Assembly: GCF_028554725.1 (NCBI RefSeq)
Contig: NC_071670.1
Location: 21,208,001-21,272,000 of the forward strand
Source: Zeugodacus cucurbitae
Taxonomy: Eukaryota > Arthropoda > Insecta > Diptera > Tephritidae
Direction: 5' to 3'
Length of the DNA stretch: 64,000 bases
The notes below the pieces were generated by a model that saw only the letters and a list, made by a program, of their open reading frames with translations, had not been told where the DNA came from and searched no databases. Below, piece after piece: positions 24,180 through 35,530 of this stretch (positions are counted from its first letter, which is position 1; every line of letters starts with the position of its first letter). Made by a program: the position numbers and the translations under genes.

Positions 24180-24848
24180 TAGAGCTCTTGGTATTTGACT
24201 AACCGGCTAACCGAATAGGGCATTATTCGAATAACAATATTCGGTTTGCGCTATTCGGATAGTCGTCAATCATTGACTTTTCGATTAACCGCTCATTTTC
24301 GACTATTCGGTTAACCGTTCGTTGTCGACTATTCGAATAGTGCAAGTTCATTAATTAATCTTATTTTTATTGAAAAAAGTTAATCATTAAAACTAACAAA
24401 AAAACTTGCTTTAAAATAAAAAAAATAACAATGATTTCACGGGAACCATTAAGTAATGACAAACTAGTTTTTAACCATTTCAACTGGGCGAATGTATTAA
24501 ATCAGTATTTTAAATAAAACGTCTATTGATATAAGAAAGTTAAAAGATTAACATTTGTTAGTTGCAAGCACCTTCTACGTAGTGTCACAATGTTTCCAGC
24601 AATGGAGAACATCCTCTCTGATTCTGATAAAGTGACTGGAATGCGGAAACTTTAAAAAATCAAAGGCTGTTTGTATTTCAAACAATTTTCATTTATTCGA
24701 ATAGTGATAGTATAACTATTCAAATAACAGCAGTAGAACGACTATTGAAATAGTCGTAACATTGCCACTAATCGAATTTACGAACGGTTACAAACCTGAT
24801 ATTCGAATAATCGGTTTTCAGGTTAATCGAATAATTTTAAGAGCCCTA
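24180..24848. mobile_element. hAT-type MITE rich in TTCGAATAGT, complete copy
   Basis: Left end TAGAGCTCTTGGTATTTGAC, right end (inverted) TAGGGCTCTTAAAATTATTC. Flanked by the exact octamer GTATGTAT at 24172-24179 and 24849-24856. Interior ATTCGAATAGTCG motifs face each other near both ends. 669 bp, no open frame of note. Confidence 0.8.
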
Positions 24849-25285
24849 GTATGTATATACAACACTTATAGTAATGGCAAATTGAAACCGAAAAATGTTT
24901 ATAAAACAGAAATAAAAATATTTATTCAATATTAAATTTAGAAATTATATAGAAAACTAGCATTTCAAAAGGTATAAGTTTTTACACACTTATACACACT
25001 CTCCCATACATATGTATGTACTTTGCCGTTTCTTGGGTGGGTTCATTTAAAAAAATGACTAAAATTCGAACATGAATTATATATTATTTGCAATGAGCTA
25101 AAACTTGATTACGACCTCTAGTCTTTTGTGTCCGTTGTCTTTCTCTCTGATTATGAAGGCGTTGGGAAGGCTCAGAGTTCGACGGCCTAGAGCGAGCTTG
25201 TATATTTCTAATATTTTGTTCTTCAAGCCGATAGTACAATATTATCTAAAATTTTAAAATCGATATGATTAAAATTCTGTTGAAC

Positions 25286-25925
25286 AAATAAGGAAGGGCT
25301 TAGTTCGGATGTAACCGAACATTTTCTACTCTTGCAATTTAATTATTAGTATTATATTATACACTATTTGACCTACATATATATTGTATAAATAATATTA
25401 TTAGTAATTTTCAACCTAACCTTTGTATGGTGTGTGGGGGGTACGTAAGAGAACCGACTGCAGAAAGTTTGGTTAATATAGCTTTATTAGTTTGCGAGAT
25501 ATATACAAATAACCGATTTGGGGGCGGGCCACGCCCACTTTCCCAAAAAAATTACATCCAAATATGCCCCTTCCTAGTGCGATCCTTTGTTTCAAATTTT
25601 ACTTTTTTAATATTATTGAGTTTTCGGTTTTCGCCATTTTGTGGGCGTGGCAGTGGTCCGATTTTGCCCATTTTCGAAAGCAACCCCCTCACGGTCCCAA
25701 GGAACATGTGTTCCAAGTTATCTCAATTTTTACCCAGGTTATCCGTTGCACGGACGGACAGACGGACGGACGGACAGACAGACATTCGGATTTTGACTCG
25801 TCTCGTCACCCTGATCATTTTGGTATATATAACCTTATATCTATTTAGTTTTATGACTTACAAACAACCGTTATGTGAACAAAACTATAATACTCTCTTA
25901 GCAAATTTTGTTGCTAGAGTATAAA
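25286..25925 (-). repeat. Dispersed repeat family R, copy R2
   Basis: Reverse orientation relative to R1. It opens with AAGGAAGGGCTTAGTTCGG and the GTTCGG...CCGAAC hairpin and ends with the TAGCAAATTTTGTTGCTA hairpin and GAGTATAAAAATG. Contains a GGACGGACAGACGGACGGAC-type simple repeat at about 25753-25785, also present in R4. Confidence 0.8.
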
Positions 25926-25934
25926 AATGTCCAC

Positions 25935-26160
25935 ACATCTTTATTACAACTCTTTTTCGAGTCAGTATATGGCGAAAATTTGACCACAAAAGTTAGTTTT
26001 TTTGTTCAAAATCTATCAAGAATTCAGTTTTTAATCTTTTATTTTTTCCTTCGTTCATTAGCTAGCAACAAATATTTCTGGTTTGTTGATTTGGATGAAC
26101 CAATAATGAGTTATGATGTATACGGCAAGAACTTTTTTTGGACACTTCATGGAAGATGAG
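25935..26160 (+). repeat. Unassigned repeat U, copy 1
   Basis: Open frame 25908-26159 with FFESVYGENLTTKVSFFVQN and NKYFWFVDLDEPIMSYDVYG. It shares word order with 51028-51300 on the opposite strand. It lies directly after the end of repeat R2. No family recognised; it may be a degraded coding element. Confidence 0.5.
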
Positions 26161-26247
26161 GTACCAACGGCTAAGCTTTCGGAATTTGTAAATATAATAT
26201 ACATATACTGTTTATATATGTATGTATATAAATATGTATATGAAATA

Positions 26248-26852
26248 CAGTGGAACTTCTCTAACTCGTGAAATTTTAAATTTTGTATAATGTCCTGACC
26301 AAAAAGTTCGATTTATGGAAGGAAATTTGTATGAAAGTTGCACTCTATTGCCTCTTCAAGAGTTCGAGTTATGGAGAACTTCGAGTTATAGAAATTCGAG
26401 TTAGGGAAGGTAATTTGTATGAAATTTGACTTCTAAACGCTATTGCCAATTCAAGTGTTGAGTTATGGAGATCTTCGAGTTATAGAAAAGAAAAGTGCGG
26501 CTGAGGCTCATCGAATGCTTTCGGATACGTACGGTGAGGCTGTCCTAAGTGAAAAAAATCCTTAAATTTACAAAAAAAACGGCGGAAGCAAAGTTGTAGT
26601 CCTAATATTATACATGTATATTTGTTATTCAAATTTATTATAAAAAATTTGTACAGTGTTGATTAGATTTCTGGGGAAATTTAAAAGGAAAAAGATTTTT
26701 GATGACATATTTTGAACCAACTAAGCGGGAAAATCTATTAACCGAGTCCAATTATCCGAGAAAATTTACATGTGCTATATTTTTTCCCAATAACACCGTT
26801 AAATTAAACGGGGAACCAATTAACCATAGGGTCAATTAAACTAAAAGTACTG
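26248..26852. mobile_element. Possible pogo/mariner-type remnant
   Basis: TA-flanked ends CAGTGGAACTTCTCTAACTC and, inverted, CAGTACTTTTAGTTTAATTG share only the first bases, with GAGTTATGGAGAACTTCGAG repeats inside the left side and AATTATCCGAG inside the right. At about 26488-26560 a short coding trace (KKSAAEAHRMLSDTYGEAVL) resembles a mariner transposase N terminus. It may be two merged remnants. Confidence 0.4.
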
Positions 26853-26931
26853 TATATCTACACATTTCCAATATTAAACTTTGAAATAATGTAGAAAATT
26901 ATCTTATAAAGTATTGAATTTTTTGCTTATA

Positions 26932-27454
26932 TTAGGTTGGCAAATATCTCCCTTCCGCCTTTTTGTATTTTGAATTTCGAGGCTATGTATAAAGCGCTAC
27001 AGAGCTCGTATATGGCAATAATATAAATATTTGAAAGGTCTTGACATAACCTACAAAACGACGCGATGTATGATTAGTTTTGGATATTGCGTTCAACAGT
27101 TATAGACGTGTAAACATGGAGCGAGTGAAAACGACACGATCGGCCAGAATTGGCCAACATGACTCGTCAGAAGCTACGGGAGCTCGGATGGGAGGTTTTA
27201 TCGCATCTTCCATATAACCCGGACATAGCGCCAAGTAATTACCTCCTGTTTCTGTCCATGGCGAACGCCCTTAGTGGTATAAAGTTCTTCGCAAATAAAA
27301 GGGGTGTTCTACGAGGTGTGTATTATGAAGTTGCCGTCTAGAGGGAGACATATTATCGAACGGCGGCGCATATTACATAGAACTAAATCCGATCACTGTA
27401 ACACTTTTTATATAGCATTGAATAAAGTGCAAAAAAGCGGAAGGACCAAACTAA
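26932..27454 (+). mobile_element. Mariner-type element, internally deleted
   Basis: Ends TTAGGTTGGCAAATATCTCC and, inverted, TTAGTTTGGTCCTTCCGCTT, with TA on both sides. Inside is a transposase C terminus: MTRQKLRELGWEVLSHLPYN, then PDIAPSNYLLFLSMANAL. The PD.APSNYHLF-type block contains the third catalytic Asp region of DD34D mariners. A fragmentary start (MERVKTTRSA) sits just before it, so most of the gene is deleted. Confidence 0.75.
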
Positions 27455-27515
27455 TATATCTACGCTTGTACATAGTATGCATGAATGATTTTATTCAAAA
27501 AGAAAATATAAATTT

Positions 27516-28790
27516 ATAATCTAAAATTTTATAAAACGAATGTAGAAATCTGTTTAATGGTTTTGGCCCTAATTGGTTCCGCTTATCAGTCGTAATATTA
27601 CCTGCCAAAGAAAAGGCTGTTTCAGTCGAAGCACAGAATTGCAGGTACGGAAAGAATTTGTAAAGCAAGTTTAGATAAGTAATGGTAGTATTTTTGGATC
27701 GCATTTCCTTAAAAACTGTTTCGAAATCCTTACAAAGATCAACTAAAGATCTAAGTAATGAAATATTAATATCGCATAGCCGGTGGTTCTCTCCACTTTC
27801 TGCAAGAGCTTGGTTCACGTCATACCAATTGTCAACAATAGATTTACACATAGTATAATTCGAATCCCAGCGTGTTGGGCAAGGATTTTTTATTGATGTG
27901 GGCAATTTGTTCTGTAAGTTTGCTTTTTTATTTTAAAATTTTCTTACATGAAATTAGTAATTCGGGCAGTTCGATTGTTTCATCAAAAGATTTCCTAAAA
28001 CATTCGATAATAAATGTGCATTACAATTTAAACGAGTTTTATTTTCTAGTGCTTTCACTATATTTATATTTGCTCTGTTACAAATATAATTTGTTCAATA
28101 TTACATATATCAAACTGTTTAAACAATACTTTTAACTTTTCATATATATTAAAGAATTGGCCGCTGAAAATCCATTGATTTTATTCCTAAAATAATGTCA
28201 CAGATTTAAAATCTTTTTGATAATGTAAAGTTTCACCTATAAAGTTCCGTTGAACACAATTGTCCACATATCAACTGCGGCAGCCATCACTTGAAACTTT
28301 CTCCTTAATATCTTTGCGAACTAAAGCTCTTTTATCTTCTGCATCTTTGTGCGTTATACGAGAAATTGTAAGCAAGTTTTAGATGTCAATATTTTCACCG
28401 TACGTTGCACCAATATTGATGAAAAACTTTATCATACCTTTGAAACCAGCGCCTTCCACGTATGCAAATGGGAGACAATCTTGAATAATCCAGGCACAGA
28501 CAGCAATGGTTTATTTTTGTCAGCTTTTGAAACAGACCGCTAAACTTGTGGTTTCTTAGCAGCTAGGCACTGTGTGAGATCATTGGTAGTTTATGTCAAT
28601 TATAGCTTTATTTTTAGCCGCCAAAATTGCTCGCCCACCCAACCATTCACTATTTTTGTTATTGAGGATACCTTTTTGATGAGTTCATTTTTCGCTAAGA
28701 CAAAGTTACAGAAATTCGAAATCCGCTCGATTCGTCGAAAGGTACTCGACTTTTACCAATTGTCAGCAATTGGCCAGAGATGAAGATATC
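27516..28790 (-). pseudogene. hAT-superfamily transposase pseudogene
   Basis: Minus-strand pieces in order: VEGAGFKGMIKFFINIGATY and ISRITHKDAEDKRALVRKDI (N-terminal hAT core), a DGCRS*YVDNCVQRNFIG-like segment, then an open 27495-27905 piece with PCPTRWDSNYTMCKSIVDNW, FEKVFKEM-like helices and ETAFSLAGNITTDKRNQLGP. The last is the C-terminal dimerisation motif of hAT transposases. Stops, frameshifts and an internal deletion (the FPYLQ to ETAFSLAG jump) make it dead. Confidence 0.75.
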
Positions 28791-28825
28791 TGTCACGATA
28801 TCATAAATGTATCGTTCAGTAACGT

Positions 28826-29115
28826 TCAACTCTCATGTACGTTGTTAGCTGAAGATAAAACTTGGACCATCGCGGAGTGTTTTGCTATATTACATGTTGA
28901 TTCTTCAACACTTTTAAAATTTAACCGTAATTTTAATATTGAATGAGCAGTACGCAATCCTTCTAACAATGTGACAGCTATTCGAGAAGAAGCAACTGCA
29001 ACCACAATATTGGGTCTTACACAAACAGTGGCTAAAACTAATGTCTTGTCAGTTCTACCAGGAACATTCAGGAAATATAAATCACTATTTCCTTTACCAA
29101 TTGCCCTCATTAGTG
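28826..29115 (-). pseudogene. Helitron/PIF1-type helicase fragment
   Basis: The minus strand encodes SDLYFLNVPGRTDKTLVLAT, a decayed Walker A (the family has GGTGKT). Then VVAVASSRIAVTLLEGLRTA, HSILKLRLNF and STCNIAKHSAMVQVL, a colinear match to Helitron PIF1-like helicase motifs I and Ia. Loss of two Gly in the Walker loop would abolish ATP binding. It abuts the hAT remnant at 27516-28790. Confidence 0.75.
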
Positions 29116-29623
29116 TATCATAAACTTATTTTAGTTGCGTATTCAACATGGGTACATTCATTTGAACTTCTAAATATAATTCCTGGAGATCACATTCACG
29201 TTCCCGTTTATGTTATATCCTATCACTTTTTATATAAGTATTACATTTCCCGAAGAGCGAAAAAAAACTTGTTAAAAATGCACTAAACATAAACGCATTC
29301 TACTAAAAGAAAAACAGATTCGATCATTGCGATATAAATTTTTTACTAACTTTTAAACACTTCTTACGCTGTCACTGAATTTTGTAATGAAAACTTTTAG
29401 ATCGAAAAAACGTAAACAATAGGCTTTTCCACTCTACACATGAGCATTATATGAGGCACAGTTTCTGTTAGATATGTTAAAATATCCAATTGGAATTATT
29501 ATAAACGTAATAAATTCAAAATTTTAAATCTTCAAATATTCAACCATAGACAACATTTATTTTTTTTGTCAGTTGCGTTTTTTTTTTAATTTCTATCAAA
29601 TGAAATGAAAATATTTTTACTTA

Positions 29624-30113
29624 GACCACTTTCACACAGGCAACTCCTGTTGCTAATTCTCGGGCGATTCTCTTTTGCTGTCGCCCATTGCGTTCACACG
29701 AGCAATTATTTTCGACAACTCTGTTCGTGTCTTTCTCTCATTCTCTTTCATATAATTTTCTCAACTTCTTGTAAGCATCGTTTCAAAAAAAAAATATATA
29801 TTTCATTAACTAATTTTTATCGTTATTCTCCATTTTCTAATATATTTTAATTATATTATGCATATTTCTATATGTATTTGCAAATTACATACAAAATTAA
29901 ATGATTAAAGTCAAATTTTCAAATATATTGTATATATTAATTTTAAAATGTGCGCAAATGCAACACTGTTACGTAGCAGCGAACTGTTACGAATAAGAAC
30001 ACAAAGCGTGTTGCCCGAACACAGCAGACTCGGTGCGATTCTCCTCTCCTCGTCGCCCCTCTCCTATAAAACTAAGAATTACCGCAACAGGAATTGCCTG
30101 TGTGAAAGGGCTC
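29624..30113. mobile_element. PIF/Harbinger-type MITE (TTA duplication)
   Basis: Ends GACCACTTTCACACAGGCAA and, inverted, GAGCCCTTTCACACAGGCAA, both followed by TCCTGTTGC. Flanked by TTA (29621-29623 and 30114-30116). About 490 bp, non-coding. The 3-bp TTA site duplication fits PIF/Harbinger. Confidence 0.75.
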
Positions 30114-30387
30114 TTACATATACATTTTTCGTTTTGCTATCAGTTTCGTAATTTTGTTCAGCAAGCAGCTGTGAGCGCTCGTTACTCGACTCTCTGGCAT
30201 GCGATTGCGATGTGAAGAGAATGACTCGCAAGACGTTTTTCAGTTTCAGATTAAGATTCTCCATCACCTAGTCTTTTTGATACCCTCACCTATTGTGGAG
30301 ACAATTTATTAATGTATTTATTTTTATATACCTATGTTATTGTGATAAACATATTTAATATTAATATAATATAATATCCAATCTTAG

Positions 30388-30469
30388 GTCCCAACATAAT
30401 TCTGCAATAAACTCCGAATCATCGGCTAATTTCCCGTCCGCTTCGCAATCAGGACGTGGAACCTCATTG
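30388..30469 (+). CDS. Rbcn-3A: DmX exon g (82-nt isolated exon)
   Basis: The acceptor is ATCTTAG|GT and the donor CATTG|GTAAGT. One base completes the Gln codon from exon f, then 27 codons run in phase 0 into exon h. The content is Ser/Asn/Gln-rich linker with little conservation value by itself. The support is the matching phase on both sides and good splice sites. It lies between a 7.2-kb and a 21-kb intron, so it could be an alternatively used exon. Skipping it would not keep the frame, because 82 nt is not a multiple of three. Confidence 0.75.
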
Positions 30470-30699
30470 GTAAGTGTATTGTATATATTTTATTATTCAA
30501 CATTTTACTATTTCAGTTAACGAACTGTTTTGACAACATAACAGGGAGAATTAGATGTTAAAATTAGTTGGTCTCAATAGTCTAGCAAACTGGCCATTAG
30601 TCTAATCTGGAATACTTTATTATTTACAAACAAAAACTAGGCGCAGTAACTATAGTGTTATATATAATATATGATAGGGGTACACACAAGTTGTCGTAA

Positions 30700-31669
30700 A
30701 GTAACAATGTTTTGAACTTTTACACTTTTTAAAAAAGAATTGTAGTTGGATTGCTTACAAAATAAATTTACACAATTATTACATAGTGCGATATGTGTTT
30801 TGTTTTGTATATTGAATTTTTTTGTTTTTTAGCCAATCAGCTTTTTCAGATTTATCACATCAAAATTATAACGAGGTGCTAACAACCATACTATTTTTTA
30901 ACTTTTTTATTTATGACTTATAACTTTATGGCAACTTGTGAGTATCCTTAATATATATAGTCAGAAAACAACACAACTCAAGTTATGTCAAAACTTTGTT
31001 CTGGTCGTATATAGAATTTCCACATTTATTTCCATATTGTATCAATATTTATGAATATCTGTTCAGTAGTATGATGAAAAGTAACAAAACCCGACAAAGG
31101 CTTCAAAATGGCAAAACAACACATTTTAGAATGTTTCTAACAGTTCATTCTCACTCCACATATGGGCGGAGAAATGGGATAACTTACTTATAATATAACG
31201 GTCCTATTTAAGGTATTAGGTGGGTTTCAGAGGTTCCAAAACTATTTGTTTAATACGCTTTTATTAGCTTCACTTGTATGTATGTTTCTTTGTTTGTAAC
31301 TTTTTCAAGTGATACTGCACTGCAGGAAGGCGATCAAATAAGTGAGCAACTCAGTCAAAAGATGCGCTTAAAAGCATGCCACATATGTATGAACTTTTAC
31401 AAAAAAGTACAAATAATAATTTTTTTTGTCAGAGCTGTGCCCTTGTTTTATTGAATTCCAATTTAGAACTAAAATTTACAATCATATTTACCTAACTATA
31501 AACCTAATTGTTTGCCACTGCGTGTTGTTTATAATCTGACTTGGCGCTTTCCACGAATTGCACTGCACGTGTTGCTAATTCGTCGGTTTGGCGGTGTCAT
31601 ATCACGTTGCTTCATGTTATATGATATAAGCAAGCGATATGTGATATTTAAATATGCAATGTGTTAATT
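30700..31669 (-). repeat. 3' LTR of the provirus
   Basis: Direct repeat of 45799-46772 with a few per cent mismatch by eye, mostly near the ends. On its right (internal) side, the minus strand has a purine run AGGGTGGGATT at about 31670-31680 that would serve as polypurine tract. A shared 65-codon open frame is present in both LTRs (30996-31193, 46095-46292) but has no recognisable homology. Confidence 0.85.
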
Positions 31670-31700
31670 AATCCCACCCTGAAATTCAAACGTCCTCTTT

Positions 31701-32345
31701 TTAATATTTGGGTTTTTCGAAAATTTGGTTGAGTCCATTGATTGCGGGTTGTGATAATTTTATGGATCGAACTTCTGCTGGTTTTTGTATAATGTATTTT
31801 CCAAAAATGAAGGTCATCACTATTAGAATAGTAATTAGGCTGATGATGGTTGCGTGCTTTATTCTATTTACTGTTTCTATCAGATTTACTTCTTTTGTAT
31901 TGTTTACGTTTAGTTGTTTTATCATGTCTAGAGAGAGAATTTCTTCAATTTTGTTTGGAGCGAATGTATATTCCTTGTCCCATTTCCTCCAAAGTTGGAA
32001 TATGTTGATTGTTGACCACATTTATTATTACATTATTTTTACATAAATCATTACATAAACATATTAGTAAAAAGTTATATTTTTTACAAGGATTTTTCAT
32101 TCTGTATTTTGTTTCTTCACAATTAAGGATTGAACATTGATGTTAGTAATTTGTCCATTATTTTTTACAGCTCTTATATCCATTGTTTTACACATTTGTT
32201 TATCTACTGTTGGAAGGCTTACAATGTAAATTATAATTTGTCCATTAGTTGAAATTTTTATTTCAGAAAATTCAAGAGCTTCATCTAAATTTATATAAGA
32301 AATATCATCTCTATCTATTATTGAAGTTATACTTCTTATACGACT
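31701..32345 (-). pseudogene. Env C-terminal part of the provirus
   Basis: The minus strand reads through LNLDEALEFSEIKI-like and NGQIIIYIVSLP segments, typical of the errantivirus (baculovirus F-like) envelope ectodomain. It then runs 31701-32021, ending with a hydrophobic segment IISLITILIVMTFIFGKYII that looks like the transmembrane anchor, and a short cytoplasmic tail. A stop and frameshift separate the two pieces near 32090. The N-terminal env part lies at about 36500-36900, beyond the 4.1-kb insertion. Confidence 0.7.
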
Positions 32346-33040
32346 TCGGAAAAGGTTGCGATAATTGTTTAACGCTTCAGTGGAGAGGGAATAGCGTTGA
32401 GCAATTGCCGCGAGAGAGAGAGAGAGAGTGAATGAGAGTAAAGCAGAGAACTTAAAGCACTTGCCATGCTTATGCTATTTGAGCAATTCTTGTTTTTGTA
32501 GAACAATGTTTAAATTTTTGGTTGATGACATATTCACATGTGTACGTATATGTATGATTGTATGCTTGCGCATTATTTTTCTTTCGTTTCTGTTTCATTT
32601 CTGCGAATTCTCAACTATTTTGTGTGACTTTAGGTTGAAATACTCTGCGTTGGCCTTAGAAACGTTAAAACTATACTTAACAAGATCATTTATGTAGTCA
32701 GTCTTCATTTATTTTCTTTGCAAATCGAAAGTATTAGCACCCGCGATGAGGAGGTATATCGTTTTATCTGACAGCGTGAAGTTTATGAACTTCATTTCTA
32801 ATTTTGTCTTGTGGCATTTTATAAATGATGTTTCTTCGATGATAGCTCGGTTACAACGGATAAAACCACTTCTGAGTGGTAATTTTAATGAATAAATTTC
32901 AAGGTTTTATACAAATAATTATATATAATAATGCAGTCAATAAGTACAGTAGGGCAATTCACAATCTGGTGCATATTTAAATTTTTGGTTGGTGACATAT
33001 TCACATGTGTACGCATATGTAGGATTGAATGCTTGCGCAT

Positions 33041-34987
33041 TGTATGTATGTGATTGGCGTTGCAACCGTTTAGCCGGTTATAGCCGAATCGACGATAGTG
33101 CGCCACCTCTCTCTCTCCTTCGCAGTTCGGCGCCAGTTGGAGATCCCAAGTGTAAACAGGTCGCTCTCCACCTGGTCCCTCCAACGGAGTGGAGGCCTTC
33201 CCCTTCCTCGGCTTCCTCCGGCGGGTACTGCATCGAACACTTTCAGGGCTGGAGCGTTTTCGTCCATTCGGACAACATGACCTAGCCAGCGTAGTCGCTG
33301 TCTTTTTATTCGCTGAACTATGTCAATGTCGTCGTATAACTCGTACAGCTCATCGTTCCATCGTCTGCGGTATTCGCCGTTGCCAATGTTCTGAGGACCA
33401 TAAATCTTGCGCAAAATTTTCCTCTCGAAAACTCCTAGTGTCGTCTCATCTGATGTTGACATCGTCCAAGCTTCTGTACCATAAAGCAGGACAGGAATCA
33501 TAGGCGACTTGTAGAGCTTGATTTTGGTTCGTCGAGAGAGGACTTTACTGTTCAATTGCCTACTCAGTCCAAAGTAGCTCCTGTTGGCAAGAGTTATTCT
33601 GCGCTGGATTTCGCCTCCTTATCCATGCGGGAAAAACCAGAACAAACGGCGCGGTTGTTGCTTCCGATGATATCAATATCATCGGCGTACGCCAGGAGCT
33701 GTACACTCTTGTAGAAGATTGTACCTTTTCGGTTTAGTTCTGCAGCTCTTATATTTTTTTCCAGCATCAGGCTAAAGAAGTCGCACGATAGTGAGTCACC
33801 TCGTCTGAAACCTCGTTTGGTATCGAACGGCTCGGAGAGGTCCTTCCCAATCATGACGGAGCTTTTGGTGTTGCTCAACGTCAATTTACACAGCCGTATT
33901 AGTTTTGCGGGGATACCAAATTCAGACATCGCGGCGTAAAGGCAGCTCCTTTTCGTGCTGTCGAAAGCAGCTTTAAAATCGACAAAAAGGTGGTGTGTGT
34001 CGATCCTCTTTTCACGGGTCTTCTCCAAAATTTGGCGCATGGTGAATATCTGGTCAGTTGTCGATTTTCCAGGTCTAAAGCCAAACTGATAAGGTCCAAT
34101 CAGTTTGTTGACGGTGGGCTTTAGTCTTTCACACAGTACGCTCGATAGAACCTTGTATGCGATATTTAGGAGGCTGATCCCACGGTAATTGGCGCAGATT
34201 GTGGGATCTCCCTTTTTATGGATTGGGCAGAGCACACTGAGATTCCAATCGTCAGGCATGCTTTCTTCCGACCATATTCTGCAAAGAAGCTGATGCATGC
34301 ACCTTATCAGTTCTTCGCCGCCGTATTTGAATAGTTCTGCCGGTAATCTATCGGCCCCCGCTGCTTTGTTGTTCTTCAAGCGGGTAATTGCTATTCGAAT
34401 TTCTTCATGGTCGGGTAATGGAACATCTGTTCCATCGTCATCGATTGGGGGATCGGGTTCGCCATCTCCTGGTGTTGTACTCTCACTGCCATTCAGCAGG
34501 TCGGAGAAGTGTTCCCTCCATAATCCCAGTATGCCCTGGACATCGGTTACCAGATTACCACCTTGGTCTCTACATGAGGATGCTCCGGTCTTGAAACCTT
34601 CGTTAAGTCGCTTCATTTTTTCATAAAATTTTCGAGCATTCCCTCTGTCTGCCAGCTTCTCAAGCTCTTCGTACTCACGCATTTCGGCCTCTTTCTTTTT
34701 TTGTCTGCAAATGCGTCTCGCTTCCCTCTTCAGCTCTCGGTATCTATCCCATCCCGCACGTGTTGTGGTCGTTTGCAATGTTGCGAGGTAGGCAGTCTGT
34801 TTTCTCTCCGCTGCGAGACGGCACTCCTCATCGTACCAGCTTGTTTTTTGTCGTTGCCGAAAACCAATTGTTTCGGCTGCAGCGGTACGCAGTGAGTTTG
34901 AGATGCCGTTCCACAGTTCCCTTATACCGAGATGCTGATGAGTGCTCTCAGAGAGCAGGAGTGCAAGTCGAGTAGAGTATTTCGTGG
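33041..34987 (-). mobile_element. RTE copy G, 5' truncated
   Basis: The minus strand starts within the endonuclease C terminus (near 34987) and runs to a 3' end CGGCTATAACCGGCTAAACGG then (CATA)n at 33041. Its sequence is close to copy C, suggesting a recent common source. A deletion at about 33612 joins FSRMDKEAK directly to the IQRRITLAN region. Inserted within a tandem repeat. Confidence 0.9.
33594..34778 (-). pseudogene. RTE reverse transcriptase, 394-codon open frame (copy G)
   Basis: The longest intact RT frame in the window. It opens with the linker (RYRELKREARRICRQKKKEA), then NLVTDVQGILGLWREHFSDL, KKGDPTICANYRGISLLN, YQFGFRPGKSTTDQIF, FVDFKAAFDSTKRSCLYAAM, GFRRGDSLSCDFF and the active site LLAYADDIDIIG. 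All RT motifs 0 to 7 appear intact. The endonuclease is missing and the C terminus is replaced by a frameshifted tail after FSRMDKEAK. The C-terminal domain follows at 33070-33555. Confidence 0.85.
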
Positions 34988-35530
34988 ACTATACTAAACA
35001 AGATCATTTATGTAGTCAGTCTTCATTTATTTTCTTTGCAAATCGAAAGTATTAGCACCCGCGATGAGGAGGTATATCGTTTTATCTGACAGCGTGAAGT
35101 TTATGAACTTCATTTCTAATTTTGTCTTGTGGCATTTTATAAATGATGTTTCTTCGATGATAGCTCGGTTACAACGGATAAAACCACTTCTGAGTGGTAA
35201 TTTTAATGAATAAATTTCAAGGTTTTATACAAATAATTATATATAATAATGCAGTCAATAAGTACAGTAGGGCAATTCACAATCTGGTGCATATTTAAAT
35301 TTTTGGTTGGTGACATATTCACATGTGTACGCATATGTAGGATTGTTTGCTTGGGCATTATATTTATTTAATTTCTGTTTCATTTCTGCGAATTCTCAAC
35401 TATTTTGTGTGACTTTTGGTTGAAATACTCCGCGTTGGCTGTTGAAAAGTTAAGACTATACTTCACAGGATCATTTCTGTAGTCAGTCTTCATTTACTTT
35501 CTTTGCAAATCGAAAGTATTAGCACCCGCG

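Noticed and set aside
25740..25800. GGACGGACAGAC array as a CRISPR or regulatory satellite
   Set aside because: It is a simple repeat inside family R, repeated identically in R4. No spacers.
27872..28135. + strand open frame in the hAT region
   Set aside because: The opposite strand carries the hAT transposase blocks.
30996..31193. 65-codon open frame conserved in both LTRs (also 46095-46292)
   Set aside because: Conservation follows from LTR duplication. No recognisable domain, AT-rich composition, and the wrong strand for the provirus.
32670..35358. 371-bp target-site duplication around RTE G
   Set aside because: A third tandem unit at 35305-35575 shows these are pre-existing tandem repeats.
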